Assembly (NCBI RefSeq): GCF_011603255.1
Contig: NZ_JAANCM010000003.1
Coordinates: 372,001 to 436,000 of the forward strand
Reading direction: 5' to 3'
From: Ferranicluibacter rubi
GTDB lineage: Bacteria; Pseudomonadota; Alphaproteobacteria; Rhizobiales; Rhizobiaceae
DNA: 64,000 nt
Shown in pieces: positions 1-7,491 of this stretch (position 1 is the stretch's first letter; every line of letters begins with the position of its first letter). A program made the translations under genes and the position numbers. The notes under the pieces are model-generated. The model was not told the DNA's origin, searched no databases, and saw nothing but the letters and a program-made list of their open reading frames with translations.

Positions 1-106
1 CGAAGAGACCGCCAAGCGTGACGCTCGGGACCGGCAGCGGCCGGAATTTACGGTCTTTGCGGGAGTGGGGGCGGGTCTGGTTCTCGGTATGCACGTTGCT
101 ATCCAT
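1..106 (-). CDS. 5' end of a CDS running off the left edge; possible glycoside hydrolase (GH127-like)
   Basis: An open frame begins with ATG at 106 and stays open to the window edge (35 codons seen). It starts 27 nt after the stop of the upstream permease gene on the same strand, so it is probably the last visible gene of the LacI-controlled sugar operon. The segment FRPLPVPSVTLGG resembles the start of GH127 beta-L-arabinofuranosidases, where a 'plp...V.l.GGfw' segment opens the domain. That match is from memory and short. No signal peptide is visible in the part seen. The identity is a guess; the existence of a coding start is better supported by context. Confidence 0.4.
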   Translation of the reverse strand, partial: MDSNVHTENQTRPHSRKDRKFRPLPVPSVTLGGLF

Positions 107-133
107 GGCTTTCACTTTCAGAATGAGGAGGCA

Positions 134-1075
134 TCACTTGACGGCGCCGGCCATGAGGCCGCGCATGTAGTAGCGTTGGAGGAGAAGAAAGATGATGAGG
201 CACGGGATCGTCATGACGACCACCCCGGCCTGGACCGCGCCCCAGTTAATTGCGCCGAGCCGGCCGGCGCGCACCGCCATCATGAGGACGGGCATGGTGT
301 AGTTGTCATTGCTGGAGAGAAGCACGAGCGCCGCGAGAAACTCGTTCCAGGCATTGAGGAAGGCGAAGATCGCAACGGTGGCGGCGCCCGGAAGGACGAG
401 CGGCAGGAGCACGCGCACCAGCAACTTCAGATCGCGCGCCCCGTCGATCCGCGCGGCCTCTTCGATCTCCTTCGGCACGGCATCGAAGGCATTGCGCATC
501 ATGAACACGGAGAAGGGCAGCTGCAGTGTGACATAGACCAGCACCAGCCCGAAGAGCGAATTGTTGAGCCCGAGCTTCGCGAGGATGATGAACAGCGGCG
601 TCAGGATCGACTGGAACGGGATCATCAGCGTCGCGATGATCAGCACGAACAGCGTGTTCTTCAGCGGAAACCGATAGCGCGAGAAGCCGTAGCCCGCGAG
701 CAGGCTGATGGCGACGGTGAGCACGACGGTGGCGAGCGAGACGATGAGCGAGTTCAACGTGTGCTGCCAGACACCTGCACCGAACGTATCGAGCGAGCGA
801 TAGGAGTCGAGGCTGAAACCCGTCGTCGGCCACGGCGGCAGCGGCGGGGTCATGCCTTCCGCGCCGCTTCGAAATGAGGCGAGGAAGGCGATGGCGAAGG
901 GTGCGAGGAAGAAGAGGACGATGGCGACGCCGGCCGTGTGGTAGGCGACCGCACAATTGCGCTTGCGGCGCGCACGGGCGAGCTTTGCGGCCTCGTTTGC
1001 CGGGTTCGGTCTTACCTCTATCGGGTGTCCGGCTGCTGTCATGGTCGGGGGGAGCGCTGTCTGCGTCATGGTCAT
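134..1075 (-). CDS. carbohydrate ABC transporter permease, MalG/UgpE type
   Basis: This 313-residue inner-membrane protein is the second permease half of a CUT1-family sugar importer. After a basic N-terminus there are about six membrane segments. The EAA loop that docks the ATPase is clear (EEAARIDGA, near residue 210), and the C-terminus is typical of MalG-like proteins. The ATG at 1075 was chosen because it overlaps the stop of the upstream permease (ATGA), whereas the longer open frame reads through the neighbouring gene. No ATPase gene is seen in the cluster, so the partner is either beyond the left edge or a shared MsmK/UgpC-like ATPase encoded elsewhere. The substrate is not deducible, though a plant-derived oligosaccharide would fit the neighbours. 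Confidence 0.9.
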   Translation of the reverse strand: MTMTQTALPPTMTAAGHPIEVRPNPANEAAKLARARRKRNCAVAYHTAGVAIVLFFLAPFAIAFLASFRSGAEGMTPPLPPWPTTGFSLDSYRSLDTFGAGVWQHTLNSLIVSLATVVLTVAISLLAGYGFSRYRFPLKNTLFVLIIATLMIPFQSILTPLFIILAKLGLNNSLFGLVLVYVTLQLPFSVFMMRNAFDAVPKEIEEAARIDGARDLKLLVRVLLPLVLPGAATVAIFAFLNAWNEFLAALVLLSSNDNYTMPVLMMAVRAGRLGAINWGAVQAGVVVMTIPCLIIFLLLQRYYMRGLMAGAVK

Positions 1076-1989
1076 GCCTTGTCGTCTCCGACCTTCAGCA
1101 GCCAGAGCTGCACGATGCTGATGGCAACGAGGATGGCGAGCAGCACGATCGAGAGCGAAGCGCCGTAGCCGAGGTTGAAGGACACGAAGGACTGGTTGAA
1201 GATGTAGTAGACGACCGAGATCATCCGGTTCTGGGGGCCGCCGGCCGTCATGATATAGAACTGGTCGAAGGCGAGGATCGAACCGGTGACGGAGATGATG
1301 AGGGCCAGAGCGATCGTGCGGCGCATCAAAGGAAGCGTCAGGTAGCGAAACCGTTGCCAGCGCTTCGCCCCGTCGATGCGTGCCGCCTCGACGATGTCGG
1401 CCGGAATGGCCTGCAGGCCGGTGAGCAGGATGATCATGGTAAAGCCCGCGATCTTCCAGACGACCATGATGATGATGGTCAGAAACGCGCTGTCGAAGCT
1501 GGCCAGCAGGTTGGGGCTGCGCTCGACGATGCCGAGTGCCCGGAGGAGAGGCCCGATGAAGCCACTGTCCACATTGGCAAGCCACACCCACAGGAGCGAT
1601 GCGGTCGCCAGCCCCACGACGACGGGCAGGAAGATGACGGTGCGATAGGCGCCCACGAAACGCCGGTGCTTTTCCACGAAGAGCGCCAGCGGAAAGGCCA
1701 CGGCGAAGATCGCGATGGTGGCGACGACCGTGTAAAGCGCCGTGAACCGCAGGGCCGACAGAAAACGCGTGTCATTGATCATGCGGATGTAGTTGTTGAT
1801 GCCGATCCAGCGCTGAGCGCCCATCAGCGGCCAGGCATGCAGGCTCATCCAGGCGGTCATCATCACCGGAATGACGAAGAACAGGATGACGAGCGCCATG
1901 GCGGGTGCGATGTACAAAATGCCACGCCATGCCGACGATCTCGGCTTCGGGCGTCCCGCGGCGCGCGACAGGTTGGGAACAACGGTCAT
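1072..1989 (-). CDS. carbohydrate ABC transporter permease, MalF/UgpA type
   Basis: This is the first permease half of the same CUT1 sugar importer, about 305 residues. A membrane segment follows the basic N-terminus (YIAPAMALVILFFVIPV). Five more follow, and the ATPase-docking loop EAARIDGAKRWQRF is clear. The ATG at 1989 (MTVVPN) is preferred, with a GAG ten bases upstream; an in-frame GTG at 2010 would add seven residues. The stop overlaps the next permease start by four bases, so the two are translationally coupled. The binding-protein gene lies about 120 bases upstream, and that gap probably allows higher expression of the binding protein. Confidence 0.9.
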   Translation of the reverse strand: MTVVPNLSRAAGRPKPRSSAWRGILYIAPAMALVILFFVIPVMMTAWMSLHAWPLMGAQRWIGINNYIRMINDTRFLSALRFTALYTVVATIAIFAVAFPLALFVEKHRRFVGAYRTVIFLPVVVGLATASLLWVWLANVDSGFIGPLLRALGIVERSPNLLASFDSAFLTIIIMVVWKIAGFTMIILLTGLQAIPADIVEAARIDGAKRWQRFRYLTLPLMRRTIALALIISVTGSILAFDQFYIMTAGGPQNRMISVVYYIFNQSFVSFNLGYGASLSIVLLAILVAISIVQLWLLKVGDDKA

Positions 1990-2109
1990 GGGGCAGATCT
2001 CACACTTCACGGTCCGGCCGACGACCCGAACGACATCGGGCGCGGTCGCTGAAGGAACCGGGCGGAGGGGATGCGTTCCCCCTCCGCCCGCGGGCGACCA
2101 AGGGGAGGA

Positions 2110-3348
2110 TTACAGGCCGCTGTCGATGATCGACTGCATCTCGGATTGAGCCGAGGAGAACGCACCATCGACGTCGTCGCCGAAGATCGAGGCGTTGATG
2201 AAGGTCGCCCAGGGACCGTTCGCGCTATTGAGCAGGTCGTTGAACTGCAGGGTATAGGGCGTCTTTGCGACCGCAATCGCCTTCATACCCACGTCCATGC
2301 GCGGATCGAGACCCTTCAGCACCTCATCGGCGATATCGCCACGGGTCGGCAGGCTGCCATACTTGGCCATGATCTTCTGTCCTTCTTCCGAATAGATGAA
2401 CTGGATGAAGGTCTTGACCGGCTCGAGCTTGGTCGTGCCCTTGGTCACCACGACATTGTCGCCGCCGGCAAAGGACGACGGTTGCCCGTTAACGCCGGGG
2501 ATCAGCGTGACGCCGAAATCGATCGTCGGATGCTCGGTGACGAGGGTGCCGATGGCGAAGGCGCCAAGGCTCTGCTGGCCGATCTTGCCATTGGTAAAAG
2601 ACAGAAAATTCGTGCCGTTGTCGCTGGCCGCGCCCGATGGCACGAGATCCTTCTTGACCATGTTGCGGTAGATATCAACCGCCTTGCGCATCTCCGGCGT
2701 GTCGAGCGTCGCAGTCTTGCCGTCGGACGAGAGGATATCGGCACCCGCGCCCCAGACGAGCGGCGTGAAGGTGAAGATCATGCAGCCGCCACAGCCGCCG
2801 CCCGAGAAGTAGAAGCCGTAGGTGTCGTCGCCGAGCGCGCGGATCTTCTCGGCGTTCGCAGTGATCTCGTCCCAGTTGGCGGGCGCCTTTTCGGGGTCGA
2901 GGCCGGCCTTGCGGTAGAGGTCCTTGTTCCAGGCGAAGACGGAGGTCTCGACGGACAGCGGCAGACCGTAGATCTTGTCCTCATAGGTGCCGAGACGAAC
3001 ATGCGACGGTGAAAGGGCATTGAAATAGGGCAGGCTTTTCGCCCAGTCGGTCAGGTCTTCGAGCTGGCCCGCGGCGGCAAAGGCCGGGGTGTAGATCAGG
3101 TCCATCGACAGCGCGTCCGGCGCCTGACCGCCTGCAATCGAGGTCGCGTATTTCTGCACGAGTTCCGAGAAGGGGACTTCGGTCAGCTCGACCTTATCGT
3201 CATGGCCGGCATTGTAGGCGGCGACGACATTCTTGAAGGCGTCGCCGACGCCGGTGCGCACCCACATATTGATGGTTTCGGCCGAGGCGAGGCCTGGGCT
3301 CAGAGACAGCGCGAGCAGGCTCGTCGCAGCGAGAAGCTTTTTCATCAT
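2110..3348 (-). CDS. extracellular sugar-binding protein of ABC transporter (family 1)
   Basis: This is a periplasmic solute-binding protein of 412 residues. The start MMKKLLAATSLLALSLSPGLASA is a classic Sec signal peptide with cleavage after ASA. The mature protein shows the family-1 fold signature (INMWVRTGVGDAFKNVVAAYN..., a TKGTTKLEPVKTFIQF region late) and ends near the usual length. The ATG at 3348 is favoured because GGAGGA lies six bases upstream; the ATG at 3354 would sit directly on that sequence. It is the second gene of the LacI-controlled operon, 25 bases after the repressor stop, and it delivers the sugar to the two permeases downstream. Confidence 0.92.
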   Translation of the reverse strand: MMKKLLAATSLLALSLSPGLASAETINMWVRTGVGDAFKNVVAAYNAGHDDKVELTEVPFSELVQKYATSIAGGQAPDALSMDLIYTPAFAAAGQLEDLTDWAKSLPYFNALSPSHVRLGTYEDKIYGLPLSVETSVFAWNKDLYRKAGLDPEKAPANWDEITANAEKIRALGDDTYGFYFSGGGCGGCMIFTFTPLVWGAGADILSSDGKTATLDTPEMRKAVDIYRNMVKKDLVPSGAASDNGTNFLSFTNGKIGQQSLGAFAIGTLVTEHPTIDFGVTLIPGVNGQPSSFAGGDNVVVTKGTTKLEPVKTFIQFIYSEEGQKIMAKYGSLPTRGDIADEVLKGLDPRMDVGMKAIAVAKTPYTLQFNDLLNSANGPWATFINASIFGDDVDGAFSSAQSEMQSIIDSGL

Positions 3349-3373
3349 GGTCATTCCTCCCTTGTGGCGCTCC

Positions 3374-4399
3374 TCAGCGCCGTTTCTCAGTCTTGGGGCT
3401 CCCGACCCCACATGATTGCCGAACCACCAACCGGCACGGCAACGTTCTCACGCCCGGTTCCACGGGCTGGCCTTCCGCCAGCGCGAGGATGGTCAGGCCT
3501 GCCTGACGCCCGAGTTCCTTCAGGTCCATGTCCACCGATGTCAGTGGCGGACGCATCTGGGCTGCGACAATCTCCCAATTGTCGAAACCGACGATCGCAA
3601 CATCCTCGGGCACACGAATGCCGCGTTCTCGAAGAGCGTCCACTGCGCCCCGGGCGATCTGGTCGTTACCGCAGAAGAGCGCATCCGGCTTCTCGCCGGG
3701 CGACGACCAGATCCTGTCGACGGCATCCCGCCCCCAGGTTTCCGACCATTCGCCGAAGAGAACGGTTGCCCCATTCCCGGTCACCGCGCGAAAGGCGCCG
3801 CTTCGCTCGCGGACCGAAAAGAAGTCCTCCGGGCCGGTCACATGCACGATCCGTTGCCGCCCGCTCGCCTTTAGCCATTCCACCGCGAGCGTCGCGCCAT
3901 GCGCATCGTCCGAGCGGAAGGACACGCTGTCCGGTCCACCCTCGGTAAAGGCGTAGACCACGGGCACCGGGACATCCGACAGGTCGATCGGCAAGCGACG
4001 ATCGACGCGCTTTCCCGTGGCGATGATGCCGTCCACCTGCTTGTCGAGCATGGCATCCACATGCACCTGACCGAGCGCTGGATCGTCTTCGATGGCGCAG
4101 AGAAAGACGGAAACGCCGCGATCGACCAAGGCTTCGGAAACACCCGCCATGACCGGCAGGGTGAAGCGACCATAGGTGTCGTTCGTCAGGAGGCCGATGG
4201 TGAAACTGCGCTTCGACAACAGTCCCTGCGCCAGCGCATTCGGCCGAAAGCCGATCTCGCGTGCGACGCGCTTGACCCGCTGGCGCGTCTCCTCGCCCAT
4301 GCGGCCCGTGTCGTTCAGCGCCTTCGACGCCGTGGAAATGCTGACCCCTGCCATGGCCGCAAGATCCCGGATCGTCTGCCGTCCTCCCTTTCCGCGCAT
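3374..4399 (-). CDS. LacI-family transcriptional repressor of the sugar operon
   Basis: This LacI/GalR-family regulator of 341 residues has an N-terminal helix-turn-helix (IRDLAAMAGVSISTASKALN, near residues 9-28) and hinge (FRPNALAQGLLSKRS). A periplasmic-binding-like effector domain follows, with GFDNWE and PLTSVDMDLKELG near the end. The ATG at 4399 has AGGA just upstream; an in-frame TTG at 4411 is possible. Only 25 bases separate its stop from the binding-protein gene, so repressor and transporter are probably one transcript. Two palindromes upstream of this gene then likely control the whole operon and make it autoregulated. The inducer is presumably the transported sugar or a derivative. 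Confidence 0.92.
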   Translation of the reverse strand: MRGKGGRQTIRDLAAMAGVSISTASKALNDTGRMGEETRQRVKRVAREIGFRPNALAQGLLSKRSFTIGLLTNDTYGRFTLPVMAGVSEALVDRGVSVFLCAIEDDPALGQVHVDAMLDKQVDGIIATGKRVDRRLPIDLSDVPVPVVYAFTEGGPDSVSFRSDDAHGATLAVEWLKASGRQRIVHVTGPEDFFSVRERSGAFRAVTGNGATVLFGEWSETWGRDAVDRIWSSPGEKPDALFCGNDQIARGAVDALRERGIRVPEDVAIVGFDNWEIVAAQMRPPLTSVDMDLKELGRQAGLTILALAEGQPVEPGVRTLPCRLVVRQSCGVGSPKTEKRR

Positions 4400-4433
4400 G
4401 GTGTCCTGCAACCTCCCCGCTGCTGTTGGAGCA

Positions 4434-4482
4434 GAGAAAAGCTTTTCTCAAGCGCTTCGTCAAATGAGAAAACGTTTTCTCA
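4434..4482 (-). promoter_or_regulatory. tandem LacI-type operators in the sugar operon promoter
   Basis: Two perfect palindromes sit upstream of the repressor gene. The first is 16 bp at 4434-4449 (arms GAGAAAAG and CTTTTCTC). The second is 18 bp at 4465-4482 (arms TGAGAAAAC and GTTTTCTCA) with the central CG typical of LacI-family operators. Both share the half-site GAGAAAA, and their centres are 32 bp apart, about three helical turns, which would favour cooperative binding on one DNA face. A short AAGCGCTT palindrome lies between them at 4450-4457. Confidence 0.75.
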
Positions 4483-4508
4483 ATGAAAAACTTGCGAAAG
4501 AGTTTTCG

Positions 4509-6089
4509 TCAGGCGACGGGGACCGTTTTGAGCAGGTGCTCCAGGTCGTCGATCAGGACCGGCTTCGTCAAGTGATGGGTGAAGCCTGCCTCGAGCGCCT
4601 TCGCCTTGTCCTTGTCCTGCCCCCACCCCGTCTGGGCGATGATGGTCGTCGCCTTGAACCGGTCCTGGTTGCGGAAGGCGCGGCAGACCTCGTAGCCGTC
4701 CATGCCCGGCAGGCCGATATCGAGGAGGATGACATCCGGCTGGAAGCGCGTGGCGACGTCGAGCGCTTCGCGCCCGTCATGGATCGCCTCACACTGGTGC
4801 CCGATCTCCTCCAGCATCCATCCGAGCGCATCTGCCACGATGACATTGTCATCCACGATCAGCACCTTCAAAGAACGCAGCGTCTGTGTGGCCCCGTGCT
4901 GGGGCTCGTCCGTCGTCGGCTCGACGGCAATGGCTGGTGCGGAGACGTCGGCAGGCACTTGCCCAAGCGGAAGGCGAACGGTGAAAAGGCTGCCCTTCCC
5001 GGTGCCCGCACTCGTCACCTCGACGGTGCCGCCATGGAGAACGACGAGCTGGCGGACGAGGGCAAGCCCGATACCCAGACCGCCCTGTGCGCGCTCCAGA
5101 TGACCATCGACCTGCGCGAACAGCTGGAACACGTCGGAGTGCAGCGTTTCGGGGATGCCGATGCCGTTGTCGGACACGTCGATAACGGCGCTGCCGCCGA
5201 GCGCGCGGACCGCGATCCCGATCTGCCCCCCGGCCGGCGTATATTTCGCGGCGTTGTTGAGAAGGTTGGCGACGACCTGCGCCATGCGGGTCGGGTCGGC
5301 ATCCAGCCAGAGGGGTTCGCCGGGCAGATCCACGGTCAGCCGGTGTCCGGAGGCGTCGATCAGCGGACGGCTCGCCTCAATGGCGGACCGGATAATCGTC
5401 TCGACTGCGATGCGCTCCTTGCGCAGTCCGATCTTGCCCTGGCTGACGCGGGAAACGTCGAGCAGATCATCGATCAGCCGCACCAGATGCACCATCTGCC
5501 GGTCCATCATCTCGCGAATGCCCTCGGCGGCCTCCCCCGTCGGGTTCCGGCGCAGCACATCGAGCCCGTGGCGCAGCGGTGCCAGCGGATTGCGCAACTC
5601 GTGCGCCAAGGTTGCCAGAAACTCGTCCTTACGGCGATCCGCTTCGCGCAGGGCCTGCGCCTGCGCCTCCAGTTCATCGCGCTGCTCGGCGATCTGCTGG
5701 CGCTGGCGGTAGAGTTCGAAGAAGACGTCGGCCTTGCTGCGGAGAATGTCGGTTTCGATCGGCTTCTGGATGAAGTCGACCGCACCCGCCTCGTAGCCGC
5801 GGAAACGGCGCTGGCCATCCGTGCTGCCGGCCGTGACGAAGATGATGGGCACGCGGCGGGTGCGTTCGTTGCCGCGCATCAGCTCGGCAAGCTCAAAGCC
5901 GTCGAGGCCGGGCATCTGCACGTCGATCAGCGCCAGTGCCACGTCATGCTGCAGCAAGAGTTCCAACGCCTGGTCGCCGGAGCGCGCCTTGAGAAGCGTC
6001 AGGCCGTCGCGGCGCAGCAGGGCTTCCAGCGAGAGGAGGTTTTCCTCCAGGTCATCCACCAGCAGAAAGGTAACGGGGGTCATGCGCAT
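4509..6089 (-). CDS. REC - histidine kinase - REC hybrid protein
   Basis: This cytoplasmic signalling protein of about 526 residues contains an N-terminal receiver (phospho-acceptor D56 in LALIDVQMP) and a short coiled coil (120-155). A HisKA domain follows with H163 in AHELRNPLAP, then a HATPase with N and G boxes (NLLNNAAKY, DNGIGIPE, GGLGIGLAL), and a second receiver near 406-520 (D457 in LLDIGLPGMDG). It has no membrane segment or sensor domain, so its input is likely phosphate arriving at the first receiver. It is the last of four genes overlapping by a few bases. The ATG at 6083 overlaps the CheB-like stop as ATGA; the ATG at 6089 adds two residues, and AGAAGG could serve either. Confidence 0.9.
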   Translation of the reverse strand: MRMTPVTFLLVDDLEENLLSLEALLRRDGLTLLKARSGDQALELLLQHDVALALIDVQMPGLDGFELAELMRGNERTRRVPIIFVTAGSTDGQRRFRGYEAGAVDFIQKPIETDILRSKADVFFELYRQRQQIAEQRDELEAQAQALREADRRKDEFLATLAHELRNPLAPLRHGLDVLRRNPTGEAAEGIREMMDRQMVHLVRLIDDLLDVSRVSQGKIGLRKERIAVETIIRSAIEASRPLIDASGHRLTVDLPGEPLWLDADPTRMAQVVANLLNNAAKYTPAGGQIGIAVRALGGSAVIDVSDNGIGIPETLHSDVFQLFAQVDGHLERAQGGLGIGLALVRQLVVLHGGTVEVTSAGTGKGSLFTVRLPLGQVPADVSAPAIAVEPTTDEPQHGATQTLRSLKVLIVDDNVIVADALGWMLEEIGHQCEAIHDGREALDVATRFQPDVILLDIGLPGMDGYEVCRAFRNQDRFKATTIIAQTGWGQDKDKAKALEAGFTHHLTKPVLIDDLEHLLKTVPVA

Positions 6090-6655
6090 ACGACCTTCTG
6101 AAGGTACGCCGCGATCGCGTCAAGCGGCAACACCCGGGCATCGGGACACCGTGCGATTGCACCTTCGGGCATTGCGGCGGCAAAAGCCGTCGCCGGATCC
6201 TGAACGACGGCATGGCCGCCGGCATCCGAAATGGCACGCAGGCCCCGAGCGCCGTCGTGATTGGCGCCGGTGAGCACGATGCCGACCAGCGCTGCCCCGA
6301 ACGCATCGGCAGCACTTTCGAAGAGGACATCGATGGAGGGTCGGGAGAACATCACGGGTTCATCGCTGGAGAGTGAAAGCGTTCTATTGCCTTCAACGAG
6401 CAGATGATAGTTGGGCGGCGCGAAATAGGCCGTGCCGCCGACGAGTGGCTCCTTGTCCTCGACTTCCATCACCCGTATCCGGCACTTCGCCTGAAACAGC
6501 TCGGCCAGCACGCTGCGCTTGTCGCCGGGGATGTGGACGACGAGCATGATGGGCACGGGGAAATCGGCGAGCAAAGCCGGCAGGATGATCGTCAGGGCCT
6601 CCAAAGCACCGGCAGAGGCACCGATGACGACGGCCTGCGGGCGGAGGTCGCTCAT
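6080..6655 (-). CDS. stand-alone CheB-type methylesterase domain
   Basis: This 191-residue protein consists only of the CheB catalytic domain; the receiver that normally precedes it is absent. The family's Ser-His-Asp triad is visible as S14 in GASAGALEAL, H41 in VVHIPG and D134 in GANHDGARG. CheB enzymes remove methyl esters from (or deamidate) glutamates of chemoreceptors. No chemoreceptor, CheA or CheW is encoded nearby, so the substrate may be a residue in the coiled coil of the adjacent CHASE3-GAF kinase, an inference from the operon. It overlaps the CheR-type gene upstream by four bases and the hybrid kinase gene downstream. Confidence 0.92.
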   Translation of the reverse strand: MSDLRPQAVVIGASAGALEALTIILPALLADFPVPIMLVVHIPGDKRSVLAELFQAKCRIRVMEVEDKEPLVGGTAYFAPPNYHLLVEGNRTLSLSSDEPVMFSRPSIDVLFESAADAFGAALVGIVLTGANHDGARGLRAISDAGGHAVVQDPATAFAAAMPEGAIARCPDARVLPLDAIAAYLQKVVCA

Positions 6656-7491
6656 TCGCCGATCCTCTGGTAGATCTTCTCCTCCCGCACGAAGTCGCGG
6701 AACGCGCCGGCATGATCGGAAAAACGGATGCTTTCCTTCGCACCGAGGCCGAGGAACCCTTTTCGCGGCAGCGAGTCCTTGAAGAGGCCGAGCGCGCGAT
6801 CCTGCAGGGTGCGATCAAAATAGATCAGCACGTTGCGGCAGGAAACCAGGTTCATCTCGCCAAAGACGGCATCCGTGACGAGGCTGTGATCGGAGAACAC
6901 CACGTTCCGCCGCAGCGTCCGGTCGAAGGATACGCGGCCATAGGCCGCCTGATAGTAATCCGAGAGCGACGACTTGCCGCCCGACTTGCGATGGTTTTCG
7001 GTGAAAAGCTGCATGCGGTCGAGCGGGTAGACGCCGGCCTCCGCGATCTGCAGCGCTTCCTGGCTGATATCGGTCGCGTAAAACAACGTGCGGTCTTCGA
7101 GCCCCTCTTCGCGAAAGAGGATGACGAGGGAATAGAGTTCCTCGCCATGGCTGCAGCCGGCCACCCAGACTTTCAGCGAAGGGTAGGTTCGCAGATGCGG
7201 GATGACCTGTTCGCGGATCGCGCGGAAATAGTCGGGATCGCGAAACATCTCGCTGACCTGAACGGTGAGGTAGCCCAGCAGTTGCGGCAGCATGTCCCGG
7301 TCGTGCAAAAGCCGTTCCTGAAGCCCCGAAATGGTGGAAATATGGAGCTGCTCCAGCGCCTGGCGCAGGCGTCGCTTGACGGACGCCATGGCGTAGCCGC
7401 GAAAATCATAATGGTATCGGGAATAAAGAGCTTCCAGCAGAAGGCGGATCTCGATGTCCTCGACCTTTTCCAACGCGGAAAGATCACTCAT
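6652..7491 (-). CDS. CheR-type protein-glutamate O-methyltransferase
   Basis: This 279-residue SAM-dependent methyltransferase has the all-helical CheR N-terminal domain (1-75) followed by the Rossmann domain. The SAM-binding segment is VWVAGCSHGEELYSL, close to the GCSxGEE signature, and the conserved MNLVSCRNVLIYFD motif comes later. CheR enzymes methylate glutamates in receptor coiled coils. Together with the CheB-like protein it would form a methylation/demethylation pair. The start ATG overlaps the stop of the large hybrid kinase gene (ATGA). There is no CheR pentapeptide-binding context or chemoreceptor here, so the target is unknown. Confidence 0.92.
   Translation of the reverse strand: MSDLSALEKVEDIEIRLLLEALYSRYHYDFRGYAMASVKRRLRQALEQLHISTISGLQERLLHDRDMLPQLLGYLTVQVSEMFRDPDYFRAIREQVIPHLRTYPSLKVWVAGCSHGEELYSLVILFREEGLEDRTLFYATDISQEALQIAEAGVYPLDRMQLFTENHRKSGGKSSLSDYYQAAYGRVSFDRTLRRNVVFSDHSLVTDAVFGEMNLVSCRNVLIYFDRTLQDRALGLFKDSLPRKGFLGLGAKESIRFSDHAGAFRDFVREEKIYQRIGE

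Noticed and set aside
65-2052. Long plus-strand open frames over the sugar permease genes
   Set aside because: They are rich in His, Asp and Arg repeats, have no ribosome sites and lie opposite genes with clear permease motifs. High GC creates such shadows.
6080-7491. A classical chemotaxis operon
   Set aside because: CheB- and CheR-type genes are present but there is no MCP, CheA, CheW, CheY or CheD, and the CheB lacks its receiver, so a flagellar chemotaxis role is not supported.
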